In this document: positions 53,755-64,000 of the stretch, piece after piece
Layout of the letters: every line of letters starts with the position of its first letter
How positions within the stretch are numbered: position 1 is the first letter of the stretch
Source of the DNA: Cordilura impudica
Lineage: Eukaryota; Arthropoda; Insecta; Diptera; Scathophagidae
Reading direction: 5' to 3'
NCBI GenBank assembly: GCA_963682025.1
Contig: OY821519.1
Coordinates: 13,700,047-13,764,046 of the forward strand
DNA: 64,000 nt
Position numbers and translations under genes: made by a program
The notes under the pieces: generated by a model
Seen by the model: the letters and a program-made list of their open reading frames with translations, nothing else
What the model was told of the DNA's origin: nothing
Databases searched by the model: none

Positions 53755-56700
53755 TACAGTCAAGCTTGAGAACTCAAGCTACTCGCAGGTTGAGCTACTC
53801 GAGTAGCTACTCGAATAGTAAATGAGCTACTCAAGCTTAATGAGTAGCTCGAGTAGTAAGAATTAAAATTTTTCAGGTTTGGAAGCATGTGAAAAGATAA
53901 ATATAAGTATTTAATATAATAAATGTAAATTTTGGAATCGCGCATGTACCAAGAATATCATCCTTGAATTTCACTTGAATCGGAGTATCCTACTGGCGTG
54001 GGCAGACTATTACTCGAAAAAGCTCGACGCCTTTCCATGTCAATGTATGAAAATGTTCACTTCATAGATGTTTGACTTCATTTAAAAAAAAAAATTCCCA
54101 AAATACATGGTATGTTTTTATATATATTGAAGTCAGTTACACTGATAGATTACCTTCCTGATATATTAAAACATTCTGATATAAACTATTGAGTGGGCTA
54201 ACTACTATTCGAAAAAGATCATCCATTTTCCAATCAAATGTATGAAAATATGATCTTCGTATATGTTTGATGCCTATTTACAAAAAATTTTTCAAGAACA
54301 CTGTGAAAAAGCTATTAGTATTTTAATCTGAATATATGTAGAGAATATGTTTTAAAAATTTCAAAGCATTTCGACAAAAATGTTGGAGTGTGGGAGCAAC
54401 TATTCGAAAAAGATCAGAAATTTTACAAAAAGTGTAAAAAATATAAAAAAAATTTTTTTAGTTTTTTCACGGTCTGTAATTGACTATATTCATAGATTGC
54501 TCATAAAAAATTTTAAACCTTTCCGACCAAAATTGTGGCGTCGGTATTGCACTATTCGACTGATATTGGCCACTTTCTATACAAATGTGGGAAAATATGC
54601 TCTTATTTGAAGTTTGATGAAATTTTCCAGAAAATTTTTCACAATGACATAACCCAAAAATTTTATTCGTTAAAGCTGTATATATAAAAAGAACACTTCC
54701 TTCAAGTTTCAAAGCACTCCGCCAAAAATTGAAGCTTGGAGGAATTACTACTTGGCAAAAAACAGAAACTAAAAAAAAATTTTCAAAAAATTTTTTACTG
54801 CCCGTAATTGACCTCATTCGCAGATGAAAAAGATCAGCCAATTTCTATACAAATGTGTGAAAATTTGCTCTTACTTCAAGTTGATGTAACTTTGAAAAAA
54901 AAATTTCCATCACGATTTGCTAAAATTTTGTACTATTTTGAGTTGCAAATATATCGACATAATCCTCTTAAAATTTCAAAGTATTCCAACAATAATTGTG
55001 GTGTTGGCGAACTACTACTCGAAGAAGCTCGACCACTTTCCATACAAATATATGAAAAAATTCACTTCATGCAAGTTTGACATCGATTTCAAAAAAATAT
55101 TTAGCACACATGGTACAAATTTCTGCTTTTTTTAAAGTTGGAAATATGAGTACATTACGTATAGGAAATTCCAAATTACTCCGACGAACTACTACTCGAT
55201 AAAGATAAGACCTAACCCATAGAAAAAAGTGAAAATTTGCTCTTATTTCTTGTTTGAGATAATTTTAGAGAAAATTTTTTATAATGACTTATATTTCTTA
55301 GAATTGAAAATGTAAGGAGAGTATTTCTTTCAAATTTTTAAACCTTTCCTACAATAAAAAACGACGCATTTCCAAATGTATGAAAACATTCACTCCATGC
55401 AAGGTTGACATCATTTTAAAAGATATTTTCCAAAAATAGATGGTAAAATTTAATATATATTGTAGTCCCTCATATCAACAGATAATTTTCCTAAAATATT
55501 GGAGCACTCGGATGAAATGTGTGGGCTGGCGAACTACTACTCGAAAAAGTTGAGTAATGAAAAAAACAAAAATTAAAAAAAAAAGTTTTTTTTCTCAACA
55601 ATTGCAACTGATGACTCGTTTAAATGTTTAAGCGATTCAGACCAATAATGTGCTATTGGCAACCTACTGTTCGAAAAGTATCAGTCATTCTCTATACAAA
55701 TGTATGAAAAAATGCACTTCATGCAAGTTTGAGATCGATTTACAAAGGCACATATGGTACAAGTTTATCTACTATATAATTGCTAATAGCAGGGTATTAC
55801 ATCCTTAAAATTTCAAAGACTTTAGGTATAATTGCTCTGTAAACGAATTACTACTCGAAAAAAATCAGCCTGTTTCCATTCAAATATAAGAAAAAATGCT
55901 CTCCAACCAAGTTTTACATCCATTTATAAAAAATATTCCAGGAACACATGGTAAATATTTATACATTCTAAAATTTGAAATACGAGGACTTTACGTCCTT
56001 AAAATTTCAAAGCATTCCATCAATAATTGAGCTGCTGGCGAACTACAACTTGATAAAGATCAGCCACTTTCTATACATTTGTGTGAAAATTTGCTCTTAT
56101 TTTAAGTTTGATGTTATTTTACTGCAAATTTTCCTTCACGAATTTTTAAAAATTTATATGTTCTAAAGATATAGATTTAAGGACATTATATCCTTAAAAC
56201 TTCAGACTATTCAGGGGAAAATTTTGGAGGCGGCGAAATTATACTCTAAATAAAAATCAGCAACTTTTAAATTTTTCAACGAAAAAATCAGTCATTTTCT
56301 ATATAAATGCACTCTATACATTTTTAGCGTGTCAACGCCATCTATAACAATTTTTCTTTTATCAATTAACTAGTTTAAAAGCAGTGACTATGTAACTTGA
56401 ATAATCTCTATATAATTTTCAGATATTCCAATGTTTTTAGGAAAATAATCTGTGATATGAGGGACTACAATATGTATTAATTTTTACCATATATTTTTGG
56501 AAAATATCTTTTAAAATGATGTCAAACTTCCATGGATGAATGTTTCCATACATTTGTATGGAAATTGGTCGACCTTTTTCGAGTAGTAGTTCGTCCACCC
56601 CACAATTATTCTCGGAAACGTTTCAAATTGAAAAGAAATAATCTCCTTACATTTCCAATTCTAAAAATTATAACTTTTGCCTAAGTCATTATAAAAAATT

Positions 56701-58263
56701 TTCTGTAAAATTATCTCAAACAAGAAATAAGAGCAAATTTTCACACTTTTTTTGTAAAGTTACATCAAACTTGAAATAATAGTAAATTTGCACAAATTTG
56801 TATAGAAAGTGGCTGACTTTTGCAAGTAGTTGTTCGCCCAGAGCACAATTTTAATTGAAATGACTTAATTTTTTATATGAGTCATCTGTGAATAAGGTCA
56901 ATTACGGGCTGTGAAAAAAAAAATTTTAATAAAATTTTTAATAAAATTTTTTTTTTTATTTTTTTTTTAGTTTCTGTTTTTTGCCGAGTAGTAGTTCCTC
57001 CAAGCTACAACTTTTGGCGGAATGCTTTGAAACTTGAAGGAAGTGTTCACTTTATATGCGCAGCTCTAATCTATAATATCAAGAGGCTAGACGATTTCTT
57101 GTGACTGATGTTTTGTTCTACCTTTTATCCCGATTTTGACCAAACGTATATTATTTGAAAGGTCTTTCTTTTTTCCTTTATTTTGAGTAAATTGCATTTA
57201 AAATTGCTACTAACACATACATAAAATTATACAATGCCATGTATGTGTTTATTAAATTTGTTAATGCGTTTGTAATCAAAATGAATTTGTTTCTTGTGTT
57301 GATTTGTATATTGCCAATAATTGATTAGCATAATTTTAGGGTCTTTATTTAATGAAAAAATAAAATTTCCTAGAATTTGGGCTCGAATTGCGAGGGCTGG
57401 AATCTGCTAGTGAATATAATTTTTTGTTACGTCATTGTGGAAAATTTTCTGGAAAATATCATCAAACTTCAAATAAGAGCATCTTTTCAGACATTTGTAT
57501 AGAAAGTGGCCAATATCAGTAGAGTAGTGCAATACCGACGCCACAATTTTGGTCGGAAAGGTTTAAAATTTTTTATGAATAGTCTATGAATATAATCAAT
57601 TACAGACAGTGTAAAAATTAAAAAAAAATTTTTTTTTTTTTATTTTTACACTTTTTGCAAAATTTCTGATCTTTTCGAATAGTTGTTCCCACACGCCAAC
57701 ATTTTTGTCGAAATGCTTTGAAATTTTGAAAACACATTCGCTACATATATTCAGATTTGTATACTAAGAGCTTTTGCCCAGTGTTCTTGAAAAATTTTTC
57801 GTAAATAGTCATCAAACATATACGAAGATCATATTTACATACATTTGATTGGAAAGTGGGTGATCTTTTTCGAATAGTAGTTAGCCCACTCCATAGTTTA
57901 TATCAGATTGTTTTAATATTCCAGGAGAGTAATATATCAGTAAAACTTACTTCAAAATATATAAAATCATAACATGTATTTTGGGAAACATTTTTTTAAA
58001 ATGAAGTCGAACATCTATGAAGTGAATATGTTCATAAATTTGTAGGGTAAGGTGTCGAGCTTTTTCGAGTAGTAGTTTGCCCAAGCCAGTAGGACAGTCA
58101 CATTCAATTGAAATTTAAGGATGATATTGTTGGTACTTGTAGAATTCCAAAAAGTATACATTTGTTATACTAAATTCTTATAGTTATCATCTTACATGGT
58201 TTCAAACATGAAAAGTGTTAATTTTTACTACTCGAGCTACTCGTTAAGCTTACTCCAGCTCAT
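53755..58263. mobile_element. Foldback element, ~4.5 kb, arms of diverged tandem repeats
   Basis: Left arm about 53755-55500, right arm about 56415-58263, in inverted orientation over roughly 1.7 kb. Matching pairs include GTACCAAGAATATCATCCTT/58.1 kb, the CTCGAAAAAGCTCGAC motif at 54010/58065 and ATGTTGGAGTGTGGGAGCAA/57.7 kb. Arms and loop are built of 150-210-bp units, each with ACTACTACTCGAAAAAGATC, TTTCTATACAAATGTATGAA and TTCAAAGCATTCCGAC; about 12 units lie on the left and loop. The tips are GAGTAGCTACTCG-type repeats. Architecture like the Drosophila FB element. No coding frame. A Helitron interrupts the right arm and family A abuts the right tip. Confidence 0.85.
57070..57410 (+). mobile_element. 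HelA copy 6, inserted in the foldback right arm
   Basis: TCTATAATATCAAGAGGC start, CTGCTAG end, 341 bp. It is flanked by CAGCTCTAA on the left and TGAATATAATTTTTTG on the right; the undisturbed left arm of the foldback (54660-54681, complement) reads CAGCTTTAACGAATAAAATT. The host sequence is therefore joined at A|T without duplication, exactly as for a Helitron. Confidence 0.9.
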
Positions 58264-58605
58264 TACCCTATACCAATATGTGGTTTTGCTATAATGACTT
58301 TGTGCTGCTGTTTGTAACTACAAAAAATATTTGACCTAGATTCATCTTTTATTATACCGATCAGCTCAAAATCACTTTCTGAGTCGTTTTAACGATGTCC
58401 GTCCGTCCGTATGTGTGTCCATGTAAACCTTGTAATCAAACTACAGGTCGCAAATATGAATATGTTTTGCTGAAATATGGTATATAAGCTTTTATAAGCC
58501 ATAGGATGAACGCTGTTGAAATTGGTGAAAATCGGTCTATGTTCAGACCTAGTCCCCATACAAATGACCCCTATGAAATCGACATAAATTGCCATAATAT
58601 CCAAA
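58264..58605 (-). mobile_element. Family A copy 10, 3' part only
   Basis: Begins with the terminal hairpin (ACCCTATACCAATATGTGGT) inside the foldback tip and runs through CCGTCCGTCCGTATGTGTGT, ACTACAGGTCGCAAATATGA and CATAAATTGCCATAATATCC, then is joined to another family A copy. Confidence 0.75.
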
Positions 58606-59804
58606 AATATTATAGCGATGGACTCAGTATCACTTTCTAAGTCGATTTAGCGATGTCCGTCCATCCGTCTGTGTGTCCATGTGAACCTTGTAATCAAACT
58701 ACAGGTCGCAAATCAGCCGTATCAGCCGTAGTACGAACGTTATTGAAATTATTGAAAATCGGTCCATGTGCAGACCTAGTCCCCATATAAATAACCCTAT
58801 GTGATCGACATAAATGGCCACAATATTAAAATTATGATATAGATCTCGGTCAAATTGGGTTTTTGTATGTTTATTACATTCATACATCAGTTGTCCAAAA
58901 ATAAACCCTACAGGATACCAAAATATTGCACAAATTTTCTCAAATTTTTCCCATACCATCTAGTCCCCATATCAATATAACATCCGATATCAACTTTTTC
59001 ATATCCGAATGCAAAAAAAATCATGTGAGTCCGATCGCACGGGAGATGTGTAAACATCTAGTAATTAAAGATTTTTTTATAGCACTCTCTTAAAATCAAT
59101 AATATAAAAATATTTATCAATTAATATAAAAATATTTATTATTATTTATTATTTTAACCGGTTAATTTTTAATTTTTCGTTTTTTTTTAACTTCTCGTTT
59201 TTCATTTTTCATTATTAATTTTTTTTTATTTTTTATTTTTAATATTTCTTTTTTCATTTTTCATTTTTTATTTTCCATATTTTATTTTTGATTTTTTTTA
59301 TTTAATTTTTTATTTTTTATTTTTAATTTTTTATTTTTCATTTTTCATTTTTCATTTTTCATTTTTTATTTTTCATTATTCATTTTAATTTTAGTTTTTT
59401 ATTTTTCATTTCTTATTTTTCATGTTTCATTTTTAATTTTTTATATTAAATTTTTTATTGTTAATTTTTTATTTTTCATTTTTCCTTTTTATTTTTTTTT
59501 TTTAGTTTTTTATTTTTCATTTTGTATTTGTTATTTTTCATTTTTTTATTTTTCATTTTTTATTTTTCATTTTTATTCTTAATTTTTTATTTTTCATTTT
59601 TCGTTTTTCAAATTTTATCTTTCATTTTTTATTTTTCGTTTTTCGTTTTTCATTTTCATTTTTCATTTTTAATTTTTTATTTTTCATTTTTCGTTCTTCG
59701 TTTTTCATTTTTAATTTTTTATATTTCATTTTTCAGTTTTCATTTTTTATTTTTTATTTTTAAAATTTTATTTTTCATTTTTTATTTTTAATTTTTTATT
59801 TTTC

Positions 59805-60106
59805 ATGATTGAGTTTGAAATTATTCAGGCTCAAGATCAAAAATTTTTACTTTAAATAAAGCAAAAACATTGGCACATTTGTTTCAAAAAATTGATCTAT
59901 ATTCTGCATGACAGGTTATACAGCTGTTTCGGGAATAGTCACCAACTCTCATCAGTAACCAAAAGCAGTACATAGTTTGTTTGGTAAAAAGTTAAATTCA
60001 AATATATTTGCTGAAAACAACCAAATGAGAATTCAAGCAAAAGTTATACTATTTAAGCCTCTTCCAATATAACATCTTGCGCCTGAATAATTTCAAACTC
60101 AATCAT
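59805..60106. mobile_element. 302-bp MITE with 33-bp TIRs nested in the array
   Basis: TIRs start ATGATTGAGTTTGAAATTAT and match over 33 bp with one mismatch (59805-59837 and 60074-60106). Heptanucleotide sequence lies on both sides. The outer AT may be a 2-bp duplication, but AT is self-complementary so this cannot be decided. The interior is of ordinary composition, without a frame. Confidence 0.85.
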
Positions 60107-60274
60107 TAAAATGATAAAGATAGAAAATAAGATTTTTTATTTTTATAAAAAAATTTTTCATTTCTTATTTTTCATTTTTCATTATTTATTTTTCATTTTT
60201 TATTTCTCATGTTTCATTTTTTATTTTTCATGTTTTATTTTCATCTTTTATTTTTCATTTTTAATTTTTATTTT

Positions 60275-61265
60275 TTAATTTTTAATTTTTAATTTTTAAT
60301 TTTTAATTTTTAATTTTTAATTTTTAATTTTTAATTTTTAATTTTTAATTTTTAATTTTTAATTTTTAATTTTTAATTTTTAATTTTTAATTTTTAATTT
60401 TTAATTTTTAATTTTTAATTTTTAATTTTTAATTTTTAATTTTTAATTTTTAATTTTTAATTTTTAATTTTTAATTTTTAATTTTTAATTTTTAATTTTT
60501 AATTTTTAATTTTTAATTTTTAATTTTTAATTTTTAATTTTTAATTTTTAATTTTTAATTTTTAATTTTTAATTTTTAATTTTTAATTTTTAATTTTTAA
60601 TTTTTAATTTTTAATTTTTAATTTTTAATTTTTAATTTTTAATTTTTAATTTTTAATTTTTAATTTTTAATTTTTAATTTTTAATTTTTAATTTTTAATT
60701 TTTAATTTTTAATTTTTAATTTTTAATTTTTAATTTTTAATTTTTAATTTTTAATTTTTAATTTTTAATTTTTAATTTTTAATTTTTAATTTTTAATTTT
60801 TAATTTTTAATTTTTAATTTTTAATTTTTAATTTTTAATTTTTAATTTTTAATTTTTAATTTTTAATTTTTAATTTTTAAGTTTTAAGTTTTAATTTTTA
60901 ATTTTTAATTTTTAATTTTTAATTTTTAATTTTTAATTTTTAATTTTTAATTTTTAATTTTTAATTTTTAATTTTTAATTTTTAATTTTTAATTTTTAAT
61001 TTTTAATTTTTAATTTTTAATTTTTAATTTTTAATTTTTAATTTTTAATTTTTAATTTTTAATTTTTAATTTTTAATTTTTAATTTTTAATTTTTAATTT
61101 TTAATTTTTAATTTTTAATTTTTAATTTTTAATTTTTAATTTTTAATTTTTAATTTTTAATTTTTAATTTTTAATTTTTAATTTTTAATTTTTAATTTTT
61201 AATTTTTAATTTTTAATTTTTAATTTTTAATTTTTAATTTTTAATTTTTAATTTTTAATTTTTAA
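60275..61265. repeat. Nearly pure (TTTTTAA)n satellite-like array
   Basis: About 990 bp, roughly 140 copies of the 7-mer TTTTTAA with almost no variation; the only clear interruption is two TTTTAAG variants at about 60879-60892. Homogeneity contrasts with the decayed mixed 7-mers on both sides, indicating recent expansion. Assembled length may not equal true length. Confidence 0.92.
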
Positions 61266-61642
61266 ATTTTAATTTTTATTTTTTAATTTTTAATTTTTCA
61301 TTTTTCATTTTTCATTTTTAATTTTTTATTTTTCATTTTTATTTTTCATTTTTAATTTTTGTTTTTCATTTTTAATTTTTAATTTTTTTTTTTCATTTTT
61401 CATTTTCAATCACATTTTGATTTACGACTCACATGTTACGCTTACATGTTACGCTGTTTTTGAAATTTACCCGCCTGCGCGTATAGATATTTACACATAA
61501 AAAATTAATAACAATGCCACGCAAATTTGGTTTTTGCTTATTTTCTATATCTAATTAGTTGGACATAAGAGATAGGTTCTGTAAACACATGATAAAGGGT
61601 ATCGTATAGTCAGTCTAGACCAATTATAACTTTCTTATTTGT

Positions 61643-63279
61643 TTTTTTTTTTATCTGAGGTTTATTTCTTTAAAATCTTACGAAATTTTGTTAAAACAAG
61701 CTATTGATGTACTATCACTGCACTATCATTCAAGATGTTAATTCGATTATATTCGTAAAAGTCGATCAAATACTATAAATAATATCTTTCAAAAAATTTA
61801 TTTGTTGATTAAGATAAGCTCAGCCTTGTTTTAGTTAATATAGTGCTGCTTAATAACTACTAAACAATATTAAAAATGCCTTTTTGATTGTTTCATTAAT
61901 TTTTAATGTTTTTCGTACAAATGCCACGTCATGCCACATTGGAAATGCCCATATACATAAACCATTACAACATTCAAGGAGATCAGTGAGTCTAACTATT
62001 ATAATTTATTTTTTTAATTACTTCAAAACAATAAATTACATCAATACGTACAAATGAATCGCATTAAAAATGTATATTGTTGCTGCGCTTTTTCTTATGC
62101 CTTGTATAAGGGTTTTATGCAAACTTTTTAAAGCAGCTAAATAGTAAACGCTAGAGTAATTTAAAAAATTCGTTGGCTAATCGGTCCACTTAGAATAACT
62201 TCTAGCTCAGTGTTGTTCTTATTATAGAGTACATCTGTTTTAGATAATGCTTATTTTTGCTGGGTTTGTGCAGGAAAAATAGCAATCAAACCGATTAAAA
62301 GTTTTCCATCTATGAATCATCTAGTTTTATATCTGGAATTAATTGAGTCATTTGTCATATTATAAAATTTACAACTGTTAACAACGTTAAGCCATTTAAA
62401 CACAGCAACGAAATTAAAACAATTAACCACAAATTATAAATTCATAATTAACCTTTATAAAGTAAACCAAAATATTTTTTTTTTTTCAAAAATCGCAAAA
62501 TTTTTCTCTTTGTTGCAGAGAACTTTTCATAGGTTTTTATTAGCTGCAATTTAAAAACGTAAAATTACAAATAAAATTTAATCATTTGTAATTATTATAT
62601 CAAATATCTTCAACTTCTATAAACAAACATAAAAAAGAAACACACATCGTTTAGTATTCGTTTTAATAGTTTACAAATGTATTTATTTATTTTTATATTT
62701 TTTTTTTATCAATGTGGATTTGTTTCCAGCACTAGAGGCAATTTTCTTTAAAATGTGTTTAAGATGTCATTGGATACAAAGAAAGTCGTTAAAAAAGTAA
62801 ATGAACAAAAGTGATTGTGATATCAAAAAAAAAAAATACAATAAAATGAAGGCAGTGATAAATATAAATTACAAATGATAGAGAGAGAGAGAGAGTGGGG
62901 GAGAGAGAGCGTGTAACGAGAAGGATTTTTTAAAAGAGTTTAAAGGGATTTCTTTGAGAGATCGTCTAGAAAATTATATACAAAAGTATGTGTAATGTTG
63001 AGTATGTTTAACTTTTTAAAGTAAGTTGTGTAAATCTTATTTTAAAACTTTGCCATTTCACTATTTTGTTACATTTCCTTTGATGTTGTTGTTATTGAAA
63101 TTTTAAACATCCTTCTTCTTCTTTGCTTATTATTCGCGGGGTCGTCAACAGGGAAGTGTTATGATGTTTAAGGGACATGAGGAGGGGGGACATATTACTT
63201 TTTGTTTTAACTTACTAAACTAAATAATTTACAAAGAATGTTGTATGTATTTGTTTGTCTAAGCGAGAAAAATGGCTTC
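61643..63279. other. Intergenic stretch and probable 3' UTR of cuticle gene 2
   Basis: No complete gene is seen apart from a possible exon at 61921. From 63279 leftwards this is likely 3' UTR of the second cuticle gene; minus-strand AATAAA signals occur at 62682-62691, which would give a UTR of about 600 nt. A GA-rich tract (GAGAGAGAGAGAGAG, 62880-62907) lies in it. Confidence 0.4.
61921..61985 (+). CDS. Possible first coding exon, gene unknown
   Basis: ATG in good context (ACAAATGCC) opens MPRHATLEMPIYINHYNIQG followed by D and a strong GTGAGT donor at 61986 (phase 2). It stands out from the AT-rich surroundings. No second exon could be found and the sequence matches nothing I recognise, so it may be chance or a fragment. 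Confidence 0.2.
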
Positions 63280-63726
63280 CTAATAATGACCGTGATCACC
63301 ATGACCGGCATAACCAGCATAATCAGAATAACCACCACCATGACCAACAGCAATAGCTGCGGGAGCATGATGCGCCACCGAAGCATAAGGAATGGCTGGG
63401 GCAGCAGCAACATGATGAGCTACAGATGGTCCAGCATGAGCATAAACTGGAGCGGCATGAGCATAAACGGCAGCTGGGGCAGCATGTACAACGGGAGCGG
63501 GAGCATGATGAGCTACGGCATGTACGGTGGGAGCAGTTTTATGGACGACAGCATTGAAACCGTTGTGATCATCAGCGGTATATTCAACGGTGCGCACTGA
63601 ACCGTCAGGTTCAACCAAAGAGTAGGAGCCCTTGACTACATCACCGTCGCGTACTTCATGTTGCGACTTAACATCACCAGTATGTGAATCAGCAACACCG
63701 TAATTGTAGTGGTATTTGGGGTAGGA
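63280..63726 (-). CDS. RR-2 cuticle protein, last exon (5' end outside window)
   Basis: Secreted chitin-binding cuticle protein. After an acceptor (TTCTATATTACAG) at 63727 the exon reads in phase 0 for 148 codons: [60 protein letters not shown], then [17 protein letters not shown] and a His/Ala/Pro-rich tail with [12 protein letters not shown] repeats, ending [17 protein letters not shown]. The full RR-2 consensus lies in this one exon, whereas gene 1 splits it with an intron. The signal-peptide exon must lie beyond 64000. The tail is the usual Ala/His/Pro type, unlike the acidic tail of gene 1. Similar in type to Drosophila Cpr62Bb as I recall; orthology is inference. GC content and codon use are clearly higher than the surroundings. 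Confidence 0.92.
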   Translation of the reverse strand, partial: SYPKYHYNYGVADSHTGDVKSQHEVRDGDVVKGSYSLVEPDGSVRTVEYTADDHNGFNAVVHKTAPTVHAVAHHAPAPVVHAAPAAVYAHAAPVYAHAGPSVAHHVAAAPAIPYASVAHHAPAAIAVGHGGGYSDYAGYAGHGDHGHY

Positions 63727-64000
63727 CTGTAATATAGAAAAAGGAAAAAAAAATTTTTAAAAAAATTTTAAACAATTTTTTTTTCTTCAGAGAAAATTTT
63801 TTGAGAAACTTAAAATCAAAATCAAAATTTTAATTAAAAAAAAAATATGTAATTTTTTTAAAAAAAATTAAAATTTCACCTCAAAAAATATTTAAATTTA
63901 AAATAATTTAATTTAAATATTTTTTTTTAGTTTTAAAATTTTAATAAAAAAAAATTTAGTTTTTTTTGAAAAAATTTAAATTTTAAATTATATTTAAATT
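63727..64000 (-). other. Intron of cuticle gene 2 (partial)
   Basis: Very AT-rich sequence upstream of the exon acceptor and running off the window. No exon or repeat recognised in it. Confidence 0.6.

Larger units (their letters stand above)
59020..61498 (+). repeat. Heptanucleotide array module, copy 4 (largest)
   Basis: Starts ATCATGTGAGTCCGATCGCA and GATGTGTAAACATCTAGTAA, then mixed CATTTTT/TATTTTT 7-mers (59160-59806), a nested MITE, more mixed 7-mers, about 1 kb of pure TTTTTAA, and ends ACGACTCACATGTTACGC, TTACATGTTACGCTG, GCGTATAGATATTTACACAT. Same module and same position within family A as copy 3. Confidence 0.88.
58606..61642 (-). mobile_element. Family A copy 11, carrying the heptanucleotide module
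   Basis: Minus strand: TCAGTATCACTTTCTAAGTC, CCGTCCATCCGTCTGTGTGT, ACTACAGGTCGCAAATCAGC, CCTAGTCCCCATATAAATAA, then CCGAATGCAAAAAAA at 59019, the module (59020-61498), and AAAATTAATAACAATGCCAC to the decayed 5' end ATAACTTTCTTATTTG at 61642. The terminal hairpin end is missing. Confidence 0.78.

Noticed and set aside
60275..61265. TTTTTAA array as a telomeric repeat
   Set aside because: Flies lack short telomerase repeats, and the array lies inside a transposon module with family A sequence on both sides.
63238..63600. 120-codon plus-strand frame over cuticle gene 2
   Set aside because: It is the antisense shadow of the RR-2 exon.

Overview
This window looks like AT-rich nuclear DNA from a higher dipteran fly, probably a calyptrate (blow fly, stable fly or horn fly type). 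The reasons are two insect RR-2 cuticle-protein genes, short GT-AG introns, and a dense mix of dipteran transposons: Helitrons, DINE-1/mini-me-like elements with a GACG microsatellite, several hATs, a Jockey-type LINE remnant and a foldback element. Species is inference. I see no rRNA, tRNA or CRISPR.

Host genes. Only two intact genes are evident, both on the minus strand. The first is a four-exon RR-2 cuticle protein (exons 13065-13154, 5079-5175, 4762-4980, 4194-4393; 201 codons with all phases consistent), whose 7.9-kb first intron is swollen by transposons. The second is the last exon of another RR-2 cuticle protein (63280-63726), with its 5' part beyond the right edge. Both resemble the Drosophila Cpr62B type. 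About 50 kb of repeats separates them.

Repeats left to right. 0.3-3.3 kb: a 127-bp tandem duplication, then a DINE-like 'family A' copy with a heptanucleotide (CATTTTT) array between 125-bp direct repeats. 5.5-12.1 kb (intron 1): short canonical Helitrons (TC...hairpin-CTAG), a 2.1-kb hAT and a 567-bp TIR element. 14.7-20.6 kb: a degenerate multicopy gene of a family common in arthropods, split by a 2-kb element with ~400-bp inverted repeats (carrying a relative of the same gene) and by a family A copy. 21.1-29.9 kb: two Helitron-like elements in tandem, with an AAAATCGCC minisatellite. The first holds a 4.7-kb DINE-like element that contains a decayed, intron-bearing fragment of the host gene Vac14; the second holds a 1.1-kb hAT with a perfect 8-bp target duplication.

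31.7-42.9 kb: heptanucleotide arrays, family A copies, a GTF2IRD2-like hAT remnant, a Harbinger-like MITE and a Jockey reverse-transcriptase fragment. 46.4-50.0 kb: a 3.6-kb BED-finger hAT with a nearly readable but broken transposase and a nested family A copy. 51-53 kb: two small TIR elements. 53.7-58.3 kb: a ~4.5-kb foldback element made of diverged repeats, with a Helitron in one arm whose empty site can be read from the other arm. 58.3-61.6 kb: family A again with a heptanucleotide array, including ~1 kb of almost pure (TTTTTAA)n and a nested 302-bp MITE.

The most notable observations are the Vac14 fragment inside Helitron/DINE-like ends (possible gene capture), the heptanucleotide module carried at the same internal site by two family A elements, and the unnamed gene family associated with the long-TIR element. 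Assignments to protein families are from recalled motifs, not searches.
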